From assembly GCA_965649825.1 (NCBI GenBank), contig OZ287699.1, positions 1,426,001 through 1,490,000 on the forward strand: a DNA stretch of 64,000 bases. Reading direction: 5' to 3'. A program made the position numbers and the translations under genes. The stretch comes from Penicillus capitatus. Its lineage: Eukaryota; Chlorophyta. Shown piece after piece: positions 1 through 10,531 of the stretch (positions are counted from its first letter, which is position 1; every line of letters starts with the position of its first letter). The notes beneath the pieces are model-generated. The model searched no databases. It was not told where the DNA came from and saw only the letters and a list, made by a program, of their open reading frames with translations.

Positions 1-229
1 GATTTGAGTCGTTCGTTTGAATTGATGATGGCCCAGTTGACGAGCCAAATCAAAAAGACAAAGGCGGCTGCTTGCAGCAACTGCACCAGATTTTCGCGCC
101 ATGCGTGATACCTCCACTTCAAAGCTCGCTCCTGATGACGATCGGATCACTGTCTTACCGCAATTGCCCGTTCTTGCGTGTCAAAGCGAGAAACTGACGC
201 AGCAGCAGTAAGAGACCTGTAGATGTCAT
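1..229 (-). CDS. ABC transporter-like N-terminus (partial, runs off left edge)
   Basis: Only the first ~60 residues are in the window. An ATG at 229 opens a short exon ending in the residues LTRKNGQLR. A 47-nt GT-AG intron follows, from gtaaga to tggag. The second exon continues YHAWRENLVQLLQ and then a hydrophobic stretch, AAAFVFLIWLVNWAI, that reads as a first membrane helix. A basic RQFLALTRKN-like segment just before the first helix is typical of ABCA/ABCG-type transporters, in which the N-terminus faces the cytosol. The ATP-binding cassette lies outside the window, so the family call is inference. The gene is divergent from the HPPD gene, with about 120 bp between starts. It could instead be another polytopic membrane protein. 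Confidence 0.45.
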
Positions 230-353
230 GTGCTTGTCGCCCAGTCAAGATGCCGTGTCTGCTGAAACGACGTGACGATGCATGACATCTTCCCCGAGTC
301 ATCCGATGCCAACAATTCACCTACAAAACTCCACGTAGGTCAACAAACACAAT

Positions 354-1670
354 ATGCTTTCTTGTAGACGTCTCAGCGCACGCTTTGCGATGCGTCGATC
401 CAAGAGCGTCGCAACAGCGCACATCGACGAACTTGTCGGTGCCAAGAGATTTGTACGTCAAAACCCCAAAACAGATGCGTTTCCAGTTCATCGTTTTCAC
501 CACGTCGAGTTCTGGTGTCCTGACGCCACAAACGCCTACAAGCGTTTCCAGGTGGGTCTGGGAATGCAGCTGGTAGCAAAGTCCGATCAGGGAACAGGAA
601 ACGGCCAGTTCGGATCCTACGTGTTACGTTCCGGGGAGCTCATCTTCGTCTTTACTGCCCCCTATTCTTCCAAAGTGTCCCAGGCAGGAGGCAAAATACC
701 ACATCCTGGGTACAAACCAGAAGAGGCCTTTCGTTTCACGAAGGCACATGGGTTCGGTGTTCGTGCCATCGGTGTTGTCGTTGATGACGCCAGTGAGGCA
801 TTTGACATCTCTGTTCGCCGTGGAGCTGTTCCTGTGCTGTCGCCGGTGGAGATTCGAGATGAAGAGAGTGGCGAGGATCAAGTGTTCTCGGAAGTGCGGC
901 TCTATGGCGATGTCGTGTTAAGATATGTTTCGGGCGATTTTACAGGACCGTATCTGGCTCAGTATTCTTCAGTCGACAGTAAAGAAGTATTTTACGGTAT
1001 TCGCCGCCTCGACCACGCTGTGGGGAATGTGGAGGATCTGTTGAAGACAGTGAACTATGTCGCAGGCTTTACTGGATTTCACGAGTTCGCGGAGTTTACA
1101 GCCGAGGATGTGGGAACCGTCGATTCTGGCCTGAACAGTATTGTCCTGGCGAACAACAATGAATATGTCCTCCTGCCTCTGAACGAACCCACTTTTGGGA
1201 CCCGGCGCAAAAGCCAGATCCAGACCTACCTTGAGCAGAATGAAGGAGCTGGATTACAGCATCTGGCATTGAAAACGGACAATATCTTCACCTGTCTTCG
1301 CCACATGCGAAAACAGATTGGCGGCTTCGAGTTCATGCCAAAGCCATCGGATGAATACTATCGAAAATTGCCGGAGCGTATTGGGGACAGATTGACGCCC
1401 ACTGAGTACGCAGATGTTGAGGAATTGGGCATTATGGTGGACAAGGATGAGGAAGAAGGCATCTTGCTGCAGATCTTTACCCGACCGATTTCCGACCGAG
1501 CAACTGTGTTTCTGGAGATTATTCAAAGAATCGGCTGCGAACAGGACCAAGAGGATAAGTATGGGAATCTTGTGGTCACACAGAAAGGCGGCTGTGGAGG
1601 ATTTGGAAAGGGAAACTTCTCAGAGCTCTTTCGCTCTATCGAAAACTATGAACGTACGTTGAGAGTGTGA
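354..1670 (+). CDS. HPD: 4-hydroxyphenylpyruvate dioxygenase
   Basis: This enzyme converts 4-hydroxyphenylpyruvate to homogentisate, in tyrosine breakdown and, in plastid-bearing organisms, tocopherol/plastoquinone synthesis. It is a single open exon of 438 codons, a normal length for the family. Two vicinal-oxygen-chelate halves are visible. The Fe(II) ligands are where expected: His in HHVEFW (about residue 49, N-terminal domain start) with the catalytic-domain ligands in RRLDHAVGNV (about 224), GLQHLALKT (about 301) and the Glu of FLEIIQRIG (about 386). The C-terminal GGCGGFGKGNFSELF tail is the signature helix that closes the active site. The first ~30 residues (MLSCRRLSARFAMRRSK) are basic and Ser/Arg-rich, which suggests an organellar, probably mitochondrial, leader. 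No frame break was seen. Confidence 0.95.
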   Translation: MLSCRRLSARFAMRRSKSVATAHIDELVGAKRFVRQNPKTDAFPVHRFHHVEFWCPDATNAYKRFQVGLGMQLVAKSDQGTGNGQFGSYVLRSGELIFVFTAPYSSKVSQAGGKIPHPGYKPEEAFRFTKAHGFGVRAIGVVVDDASEAFDISVRRGAVPVLSPVEIRDEESGEDQVFSEVRLYGDVVLRYVSGDFTGPYLAQYSSVDSKEVFYGIRRLDHAVGNVEDLLKTVNYVAGFTGFHEFAEFTAEDVGTVDSGLNSIVLANNNEYVLLPLNEPTFGTRRKSQIQTYLEQNEGAGLQHLALKTDNIFTCLRHMRKQIGGFEFMPKPSDEYYRKLPERIGDRLTPTEYADVEELGIMVDKDEEEGILLQIFTRPISDRATVFLEIIQRIGCEQDQEDKYGNLVVTQKGGCGGFGKGNFSELFRSIENYERTLRV

Positions 1671-2519
1671 CCATGTCACGCTCGTTCTGTAGCATGTTTG
1701 TTCAAGGAACCTTGCCCACGGAACTCTCCTGTATTATCAAGGTGTCTGTCTGTCCACACTGCAGGCACCGCGTGTCTAAAAGAGGCATCGAATGTAGATG
1801 CCACCTACTCTGGACGGTAAACTGTATTGATATTTGACTTCTACCCATCTCTGCCGAGTTCTATTTTTTATCTACTGTGGAAGGTGTGGACAGTCTGTGT
1901 TCTTTTTTCTGTATTAAAAGATTGACTCTGGCTCTGACGTCGTTCGCGACGCTGTAAATTCTCGCCGTTCAGAAAAGTTCGCGTTGACGGCGCGCAGCTT
2001 CATTCCAGGTCCAAGAGACGGCGAACCGCGTGTGTCATGTCAAACGGCGTTTTCCCAGAACGTGAACTATCCTTGACTTCTTATCTTTTCTCGCATTCTC
2101 GATGCTGGAAATGGAGTCAGGCGCGTGCTGTCCGCGACTCTTCGGTGTAATCTCTCAGTAATGTTGACTCATACCATCCTCTGCGTCATGATCTTCGCAT
2201 GCATGCTAACACGTCAGCTTCTCATCGGAAGGCAAAAATCACTGTCATGACGTGGACTTTCTGACTCCGCCGAATATTTAAACCCTGCCGCCAGCGAATC
2301 GGCACGACTTTGAATTTGCGTTTGTTTTTCTTGACTTTTCGAACTTGCTTTACGTTCGTCCGCACGACGTAAAGCTACGTTTGGTGGTGTGTCCATCTTA
2401 CCTCAGATACTCTAACCCTCGTGAATACGATTGAAGACGAGAAACGCTAACTTGCGACCGAAGACCAGCGAAACGCTGCTATCTCTCTAAATCTCGACAT
2501 TGCGCACCAGTTGTGAACG
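1671..2519 (+). other. gene-free stretch between HPPD and the Cys-rich gene
   Basis: About 850 bp with no supported gene. It must hold the 3' end of the HPPD transcript and the promoter/5'UTR of the following secreted-protein gene. Short open frames exist but none has a recognisable protein or credible splice continuation. No repeat or RNA gene was recognised. Confidence 0.5.
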
Positions 2520-4660
2520 ATGAAAGTCCAATACATCTTCTCTTTGGGCGTCGTGATTCTTCTCTCGGTAAGTCCCAGCGCACACCGTTGACTGTCGTTT
2601 GCGCGTTCGGTGCTGTCGATTCGCATGCGGAAGTCGCCGTGAAGTTACTCGGGTGTTGAACTGTGTTTGTTTCTGCAGGCCACGTCCGCGTCCGCGTTCG
2701 GCTACAAGAAGGACAAAATCGAAAACTTTAAACCCGCGACCGGTATGCGGCTCTTCATGTGCTACTACGAGGTTTGCTAACCGTCTTTTCAGGTTGTGGA
2801 GAATGTCCTCACGGTCAAGTCTGCGCCGCCGTGTGGAAAGACATTTGCGTTCCAGGCGAAACGAAGGACGACTGCAAGACCGCCCCGCTGTGCGTCGCCG
2901 GCGACGGATATGGAAAACATTGCCACGAAGTTGACGTGAAGGTCTGCCCTGACCCTGTCAAGGATTGCAAGACAGTCGACGTCAACGAGTGCAAAAACGT
3001 CCCGCGCAAAGAGTGCAAAAACGTGAAGGAGCAGAAATGCGAGACCAAGAAAACCGAAGACTGCTACTACGCCGACAAGGACGTCTGCAAAAAGGTGCCT
3101 GAGGAAAAGTGCGACTACGTGAAGAAGCCTGTCTGCACGGACAAACCAGTGGAGAAGTGCCACGACGTTCCTGAGCAAAAATGCATAAAGGTCCCCAAGG
3201 ACGAATGCAAGAACGTACCTGAGAAGGTCTGCAAGAAGAAGAAAGTCGACGATAAGTGTGAGGTCAAGCCTCGTAAAGAGTGCGTATCCAAAAAAGAGAA
3301 AGTCTGCAAGACTGTCCCTCGTAAGGAGTGCAAAGCAGTCACGAAGCAAAAGTGCGAGAACAAGAAGGAGAAGGTTTGCAAAAAGGTCCCTGAACAGAAA
3401 TGTGTGGACGACTATGAAAAGGTCTGCACCGATGAATACAAAGACGTCTGCAAAGACTACAAGCCTCCATGCGTAAAGAAACAACGAAAGGAGTGCAAAA
3501 ACGTCAACGAAGAGAAATGCGAGGATGTCAAGGAGCACGTCTGCGAAAAGGTACCTGAGGAGAAGTGCGATATCATCAAGAAGCCTATTTGCGAGAAAGT
3601 CGCTCAACAGAAATGCGAAGACGTTCCTAAGAAAGTCTGCAAGGACGTTACCAAGGAAGTCTGTGCCTACGTGAAGAAAGAAGTCTGCGGTGATGGAGGT
3701 CATCGTCGCCTCAACGGCTTCTTCGACTTCAAGAACAAGGATGAGAAGAAGTGTGAGTACAAAGACGTCAAAGAATGCAAACCATCGACCACAAAGGAGT
3801 GCTACGACGTCAAGGAGAAGAAATGCACGACGGTGTACGTCGACAAATGCGACTACAAGGACGAGAAGAAGTGCGAGACCGTGTACAAGGATAAGTGTGA
3901 GTACAAGACGGTGCCGAAGTGCAAGAATGTCTCCACGCCCAAGTGCACCTACGTCGACGACGAATATTGTCCTCCAGTCGAGAAAAAGTGTGAGAAAGTG
4001 AAAGTGCCCAAGTGCGAAGACGTCAAGAAACCAAAATGCGAGACGGTTTACGCCGACAAGTGCGAGTACGTCGACAAAGAGCACTGCACTCCCTACAAGG
4101 AGAACGTTTGCGAGACCGTGCAAAAGGAAGAATGCAGATACGAGAGCAAGCCACACTGCACCTACGTCGACAAGAAAGAATGCGTCCCTCAGTACGAAGA
4201 TGTGTGTGACTACGTCGACAAGAAGGTCTGTGAAAAGACATACGTCGATAAGTGTGATACCGTATACAAGAAAGAGTGCAAGACAGAGTATGTCAAAGAC
4301 TGCACCGAGAAAGAAGAGAAGAAGTGCGTGACAATCTATGTCGACAAATGCGAAAAGAACAAGGAGAAAGTGTGCAAACCTGTCGAGAAGCCTGTTTGCC
4401 ACGAAGTTGAGAAGCCTGTCTGTACGATCGTGGATCGCAAGGAATGCAAAATCGTGAAGCAGGAGAAGTGCGTCGACAAGAAGCCGGAATGCAAATACGT
4501 GAAACAACAGAAATGCGACGATGCTAAGCCAGTCGCATGCGGATCTGTCTACTGCAAAGCAGGGGAGAAGTGCGAACAGAAGCAGGTCTGTAAGAAGGTC
4601 GCTGGAGAGAAGTCCTGCACCAAGAAAGAAGTTCCTGAGTGCAAATCTCTCTACAACTGA
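2520..4660 (+). CDS. secreted Cys/Lys-rich repeat protein (wall or matrix protein-like)
   Basis: Three exons: 2520-2567, 2679-2742 and 2793-4660, giving 659 residues. The introns (111 and 50 nt) have GT...AG ends, and codon phase is kept across both joins. The start MKVQYIFSLGVVILLS followed by ATSASA is a clear signal peptide, with cleavage likely before FGYKK. After a short unique region (GCGECPHGQVC), almost all of the protein is one pattern: a Cys every 7-9 residues, with Lys, Glu, Val, Asp and Tyr between, as in KECKNVPRKECKNV or YVDKCDYKDEKKCETVY. A short break near residue 345 (GGHRRLNGFFDFKNKD) separates a KVP-type first half from a YVDK-type second half. There is no membrane anchor. 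Such regular Cys spacing suggests an extracellular protein heavily cross-linked by disulfides, comparable in style to protist cyst or oocyst wall proteins. I do not recognise a named family. Confidence 0.85.
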
Positions 4661-5105
4661 AAATCGCGATAACACATATCCATTTCTTTCAACGAGAGTT
4701 CATACGTCGAACGATTTGATTGTATAACCATATGATTTGTGTGACGAGTTTTTTGTTTGAGTGAATACTATCTCATTCTTGATTCTCGTCCAAGTCTCCA
4801 ATAGTGTTAGGATATATGACACCTCTTTCGTTACCTTGACTTGCCTCTACACAATTGTTATCCGTGCTTGTGAACATTGACTGCATTATGGGACATGTGC
4901 CCCAGATATGTGTGGAGGTCATAGTCTCGGTTGTAAACAAGGTGTGATCCAGCTGTTGCACGATCGAACTGTCCCATCGCCCGACGATCGAAACAAACAT
5001 CTAACAACACTTGCTCATTTGAAGTGACAGCGCCGACACTTGACGATTATTTTTGGCGCGGTTTTGGTTTCGCGCTGCCTCTATTACGTCTTTTCCATTC
5101 TCAAA
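4661..5105 (+). other. intergenic region before the condensin gene
   Basis: About 445 bp with no supported gene. It contains the AT-rich 3' region of the Cys-rich gene and, presumably, the promoter of the condensin gene. Nothing else was recognised. Confidence 0.5.
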
Positions 5106-7860
5106 TGTCTCGCCGCGCCTCAGACGCCACATCAAGGCGTCGTTCCAGCATCCCAGACCTCATGCGCCGACACTCCTCGTTGTTGGTACGTGCAGACTCA
5201 CTCCATAAACGTCGTCGTTCACGAGACCTATCCTTCTCCGCATCAGGCTTCGTTGACGAGTGACGTTGAGAGAGAAAGACGCCGCAGTGAACGTCGGTAC
5301 TTAACACACTTCAATCGAACGTTTTCGGACCTGTGCGTCCCTCCTCTGTAGCCAGAGCACCACCGATCTCGAAAAGGAGTTTCCCAATCTTCGAGCAAGT
5401 CTTCGGCGAAGTACCTGTCAGAGTATCATGGAAGAAGAGACACAGTCTCTATCTCTGGAAGAGCTCGAGCAACTCGTCTCGTCAGCTTCCTTTCAGGTTC
5501 TCCGCTAAAGCGTCGCGTGTAGTTAGAGAACTGTACGAAGCTTACAAGGGATAATCAGCTGACGGAAGGGAGACTGTGGGGATTGGCATTGCCACAGCAC
5601 ATGCCAGACCTTGTCCGGCAGAACACAGATCAGGCCGCCTTCAATTTTCAGAAGGTCGTGCCGAATGTGGCTATGGTGGATGCTGTATGGCGTTTGCCTA
5701 ACAGGTGAGTTTTGGATTGGATGCCGCTGTACAGATCTATTCCAAGAGGGTCGACAGCATGCACAATGCCGCACTCGATACCCGTTCGCGTCTATCCACT
5801 CAGCAGAAACAGAAGGAAACGGACTCGGCTGAAGAAACGAGGCCGACGACGGCAAGCACAGCAACAGCACGCCGACGTGCTCGACGACATTCAGAGTTTG
5901 GGGGAGATTCGACATTGGCTTCCAATCTGGAGGCGATCACGATCAAAGGAGATGCAGAAGACAGCATTCCACTGGATCCCCTTTTCCACAAGACGTCGGC
6001 GCTGTTTGATGCCGGTGGCTTCAAAGGTGTCATGGATGATAGGGATGCATTCCTTCAGTCGTGCGTGTGTTTCTCAGGTCTACCAACACTCAATCTAGGA
6101 ATGAAGAAAGGTGGCCGATACTTCTTAGACATGGCCGAGATTCCGCATCCGTCTGTGCATCAGACCTGTCATCTTCCTCAGGAGCACAAGGTCATATCGA
6201 TCACTCTGTGAAGAATAGTGGGTCGATGGAGTGTCCTGGATGCTGTAGTTGAATCCAGAAGCGTTCGGAATTCAGTTTGAGCCTTTGTACGAGATTCGGC
6301 AAATTGCGCCATCTAATGTTCAGCTCTATCGTCTACTTGAACGTCCTGACCAGAGCCACGACGTTCGAGATCTCATCCGACGCGGAAGTATGATGGACAG
6401 CTGTCTGAAGGATCTCTGTTGACAAAGGACATGTGGTTTGAGTGAATGCTGTGGCACTGACGGCACAGGAAGTGGATACAAAAGATCCAGAACAGACATC
6501 GCATCAAGAGATTCCGCAGAACGGCATGTCAGACAGCGGATTCGAGGCAAACGTCGATCTTCCAATCACCGATGACATGAACGGATGCGAGCTGTATGTG
6601 GAGGAATCTGTTGATTTGCCAAGTACCTTCTCTCTATCAAATCTTGCCCGTTATCTGCTTTTATTCTCACAGACAGTGCTGAATACGATGTGCTGCTGCC
6701 ACCTGAGGATGAGATGGATCACGACTGTCGAGGTGACCACAACGTCATGCTCTGATCGCTTTCCATTGCATGGGTTGATATCCAGATGAAGTGGATGGCG
6801 TTCAGATACCGGGAACGAGTGGAGAGGGAGAGGGAGAAGATCCTCCGACGTTTGCGTTTGACACAGAGATACCCACAGAGGACGATGATACACAGGTATC
6901 GAGTGCACGTTTCTTTGGCATTGCTTGATGCTTTCTCGTTTCTTGGCAAGTTGAATCTGTTGGATGAAGAGACGATCAGTTGGCTTTTGGATGCCAAGTT
7001 CGATAAGGGAATGAGTAAAGGTCGTTCTTGGACAGGGGCATCGCACTGGAAGTATCCACAAGCGGCCAACAGACCCCGATTCGAAAGAGATTCCGTCACT
7101 AGACAACGTCGGCGGTGCGATCCCTCTCTCGAAAGCATGGCAGTTTCACACGTGGCGATGCAGGGAACCGAAGACCAGTGTCGACTTCGTGCATCTTCCA
7201 GACACCGATCTCTCAAAGTTCAAGAAACCAGAGAAAGAGAACGCGATCACGATGCCCTTCAAAGAGGATGTCAACTTTCTGCTTCCAACAGACTACAGAT
7301 ACAATGTTCGTCCGGCGCCAGTACGAGATGGGCAGCATTTGAATCGCTGTTCCTGTGCGCAGGCCTCTTTCTTGCTTCAACTGCCTTTGCTGCCTTCTGT
7401 CAGACCACGGGATTGGCTATGGAAGTGTTGCGCATCTAACAGCCACCATTTCTATGCCGACAGAGAGGCCATGCCCATAGATGACGATACACAACATATG
7501 GAGATGATGGACAACTGGGAACACGACGTCCATGAAGAGAATGACGACTTTGATTTTGATCTGATTCAAGCACCACCTCCTCAGATCGAGGAAGACGTAT
7601 TTCATGTCGAAGCTGTACCAAAACGCGTCAACATGCAACATCTCAAAACACAGTTGTGGTCGAAGATCGAGGCTCGGAGACGAGAACAGCAAGAGATTGC
7701 GTTTGAAGACATTATCCCCGAGTTGATCGAGAGTTTAGACGTCTCCTTCGGTGTCTGTTTTGCATGTTCTCTCCATCTAGCCGTGGAACATGGCTTCCAC
7801 ATCGTCAACCATTCAGACGGCAAAGCCTGTTTCGTTCTAAACAATTCGATGCAACCATGA
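5106..7860 (+). CDS. NCAPH: condensin complex subunit 2 (CAP-H/Barren/Cnd2 kleisin)
   Basis: This is the kleisin that bridges the SMC2/SMC4 heads in condensin and acts in mitotic chromosome compaction. Conserved blocks appear in order. The N-terminal helix is NCTKLTRDNQLTEGRLWGLA. It is followed by AFNFQK joined across an intron (5655-5704) to VSFGLDAAVQIYSKRVDSMH, the hallmark Cnd2 motif. Next comes DPLFHKTSALFDAGGFKG joined across 6027-6077 to LPTLNLGMKKGGRYFLDM. Then come acidic middle exons, the DYRYNVR-type block near 7300, KRVNMQHLKTQLWSKIE, and a C-terminal SFGVCFACSLHLAVEHGF segment that binds the SMC4 head. Introns are about 50 nt. The true start is unsure. ATG 5106 (MSRRASDATSRRRSS) with a splice from 5186 to GCTTCG is plausible, but the exons between 5290 and 5520 are not fully resolved. 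Confidence 0.85.
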
Positions 7861-9038
7861 CAGCAATAGAAGGATGTGCAAAGAAGACGGACGCTCTGTA
7901 CGAATAAATAGTGTGGGTACAAAGCCTGTTTTTAAGCATAGATGGATGTTCTTGAAATCTTACCAAACGGTGGCGTCAAGTCTTTTAGCCATGGTTTTGA
8001 TTTGTCGTTCAGGTCCAAGCGTATGCATCTGTGTCTTTTCAGAGGCGATGCGTTTCATTGGGGTCTGTTCCCGCTTAACGCCCTCCACCAATTGGCGGCT
8101 CGGTATTGCTGGAATGGAAGATGCGCCGTAAGAGACATCTGCTGGCACATTTGAGTGTACCGGAATCTTTGGTGCTCAAAAAGTGACGTCCTCCAAGACC
8201 CAAAGCACCGACTCTTCTCAAATGATGTCCTCCGTGTAATGTACTTAGTTAGAGACGCTGAGGAGCCTTTCTTTCGCAGGAAGCACCAGAGATGTATAGA
8301 AGGCACCACTGACAGTGACTCTCTGAGAACTGAGTGGCTCTCCTGGAGATCGTGAACTTCTGGGCCGTGTCTAAAGCTTTGAGATGACCTGCAAGAACGC
8401 GACCCTCAAGAGTATTATGTTTGAATCGCGGGCCGAGTGCAGATAGATAGAGCGAGGACTTGAGTAAGAAGGTAGTTGACTGGTTGACGGACGAGATCCG
8501 TTCTCTGCCTGACATCTTGACAGATTTCTCATGTCGGTGTCGGTCAGTCCGACGATCGACACATCCCGTAAGATCGCGCGGCGTTGTCGCGCCGCGTCGA
8601 AGAGCAATACGAATCGTCACCGTCGAAAATCAGATGTCACACAATGGCGATCTGTATGTAACGTCAGACAGAACAGATGCATTGTCGAATCAATCAATCA
8701 ATCAATCACCAGACCGGCTTTCCTTAACTTGAGCGAGGAAATGGTCACCTTCTGTACGCGTCTACTCTAACAGATTGTCCGAAACACGATAATACGATTC
8801 GATACTAATTCCGATTCACAGAGTCAGGTCGCTGTCAAAAACGCAGACATGCAGTAGAGCATTCATTCCTGAGGGAAATGGCTCCTTGTCGACGCTGTAT
8901 GCTGCTGCCTTGTGGAGACAGCACCATTTCGGTGCTCATCGCATAAGTGCTTCTGCTTAGGGGGTGGGTCAAAGAAATGAAATTTGTCCAAAAGATTCCC
9001 ATAACCGAATCTGCCATCCACACACAGATATGGACGCA
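7861..9038 (+). other. long gene-poor stretch between condensin and histone deacetylase genes
   Basis: The condensin and HDAC genes converge here and leave about 1.18 kb with no supported gene. Several open frames of 60-120 codons overlap on both strands, but none has a recognisable domain or consistent splice structure. A short tetranucleotide run, (AATC)n, occurs near 8688-8708. A non-coding RNA or a small unrecognised gene remains possible. Confidence 0.5.
8688..8710 (+). repeat. (AATC)n tetranucleotide microsatellite
   Basis: Five consecutive near-perfect copies of a four-base unit (aatc) are seen directly in the gene-poor stretch after the condensin gene. Confidence 0.75.
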
Positions 9039-10427
9039 TCATGAGTTCACGAGTTTCGGCTCTGAGTCGGTTCGTTTATCTGCTGTGGTTGGTATCGAAT
9101 CAAAGGAGAGGCATATCATTTCTGTAACTCTCCAAACGGTTCTCAAACTTCTCTGTCTCAAGGGTCGGCCATACCTAAGACAACAACAGAGATTCTGTCG
9201 GTGGACGTATGTAGCAGACAGATAGGGCAGTACAAGAGAAAGATTGTCAGAAATGGCACGGAGGATGTTTTCGGTCTCCGGTTGCATCTTCAGATCACTT
9301 GCCAATGGTTTTGGCTTGTCGCCCAACAATACACGCATACACTGGTCAACACAGGCCGACACTTGAAGAACATTGTATCCTCCTTCCAGCACGAGAACCG
9401 TTTTGGAGTTCAATTGCAACAAACGGTTTGTCATGTGTGCAAATCCATTGGGAGTAACAGAAAGGCCGCCTAACGGATCGTGCATCACGGCATCGAATCC
9501 AGCGGAAACAAGAATGATATCGGATTGAAAAGCAGCGATCAGAGGTTGTACAATACACTCAAAAGCTGCCAAATAATCTGCATCGCCAAATCCTCCTCTT
9601 GGCCAAGGGATATTGACATTGAAGCCATATCCATCTCCCTCTCCGATCTCAGCCACGGTACCCGTTCCAGGATAGAAGTCACCTCCTCGGTGCAAAGAGA
9701 TGTAGAGGACGTTGGGATTGTTGTAGAATCCACTCTGCGTTCCATTGCCATGGTGTGCATCCCAGTCCACAATCGCAACCCTTTGACACAATGATGTTTC
9801 CTGCAGGGCCTTTGCTGCCGCAATGGCAACGTTATTGAAGAAACAGAATCCGCAGCAATGGGATGGTTCTGCATGGTGTCCCGGGGGTCGTACCAAAGCG
9901 AAAGCATTGTCCAAAGCACCATGCATCACAGCATCCATGGCTTGAAGGGCGCATCCTGCTGAAAAAACAGCGCTCTCTAATGTCGAGTCTTGACACCAGT
10001 ATACGTCCGCATCTTCATCGATCTCTCCAGATTCAATGTGAGCCACATGCTGCGGTGTGTGAAACAGAAGAAGTTCGGCAGTCAAGGCCGGACGGGATTC
10101 CAGACGAAAACAACGCGGCAGAGTCCCTTCGCGCTTGAGTCTCTCGTAAGGGACAATGGTTCGACCGGGACGTTCAAGGTGTCCCGGTTGCTTGTGTGTC
10201 AACATGGTTTCGTCATAGACAAAACCGACGCGCGGCATGCCCTCGAGCCAACTCTGAGGTCGCGTGTAGCGTGTCCATGTCGGACGGAGCCTTGTACGAC
10301 ACCTTGGCGAGAGCCTCAGTGACTCGAGATGGCCAGAAACGACGTTGAGCGATTCGTCGAACTGCACAAACGGCGCGAGAGATGGTGAGGCAGCGGTGTC
10401 GCTTCGAGCATCGATTTCGACCCGCAT
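9039..10427 (-). CDS. class II histone deacetylase
   Basis: A zinc-dependent lysine deacetylase in one open exon (462 codons). The deacetylase fold starts at GFVYDETMLTHKQPGHLERPGR (about residue 67), the usual start of HDAC6/10/Hda1-type enzymes. Catalytic landmarks are intact: LVRPPGHHAEPSHCCGFCFF carries the His-His charge relay, VDWDAHHGNG the Asp and His zinc ligands, LVSAGFDAVMHDPLGG the third zinc-binding Asp, and LEGGYN the transition-state region. The N-terminal ~65 residues are not conserved, and the C-terminal ~60 are unassigned. There is one catalytic domain only, with no ubiquitin-binding zinc finger, so substrates (histone or tubulin) cannot be decided. Its 5' end is divergent from the SMP/C2 gene, with about 100 bp between starts. 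Confidence 0.93.
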   Translation of the reverse strand: MRVEIDARSDTAASPSLAPFVQFDESLNVVSGHLESLRLSPRCRTRLRPTWTRYTRPQSWLEGMPRVGFVYDETMLTHKQPGHLERPGRTIVPYERLKREGTLPRCFRLESRPALTAELLLFHTPQHVAHIESGEIDEDADVYWCQDSTLESAVFSAGCALQAMDAVMHGALDNAFALVRPPGHHAEPSHCCGFCFFNNVAIAAAKALQETSLCQRVAIVDWDAHHGNGTQSGFYNNPNVLYISLHRGGDFYPGTGTVAEIGEGDGYGFNVNIPWPRGGFGDADYLAAFECIVQPLIAAFQSDIILVSAGFDAVMHDPLGGLSVTPNGFAHMTNRLLQLNSKTVLVLEGGYNVLQVSACVDQCMRVLLGDKPKPLASDLKMQPETENILRAISDNLSLVLPYLSATYVHRQNLCCCLRYGRPLRQRSLRTVWRVTEMICLSFDSIPTTADKRTDSEPKLVNS

Positions 10428-10531
10428 CGGTTTGGATTGCGTGAAGGGCTACGGAAATGCGTCATCCTATCCAGCATGTGATGTGACGTTTGATGTGGTT
10501 TTTGAATCGTTCGTTTGAACAGTAACGACCA

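Noticed and set aside
2789-4675. 628-codon minus-strand open frame opposite the Cys-rich gene
   Set aside because: It is the mirror of a biased repeat (AAG, TGC, GAG, GTC codons leave the opposite strand free of stops). The product is a Leu/Phe/Val/Ala-rich chain with no family likeness, while the plus strand has a signal peptide and coherent splicing.
5655-5704. Ultrashort 20- or 29-nt intron in the condensin gene
   Set aside because: Donors giving 20 or 29 nt also keep the frame, but the donor giving 50 nt produces the best match to the Cnd2 motif (FNFQK-VSFGLDAAVQIYS) and fits the size of other introns.
7942-8154. 70-codon plus-strand frame starting MDVLEILPNGGVKSF
   Set aside because: No domain, no splice partner and overlapping alternatives on both strands; likely chance.
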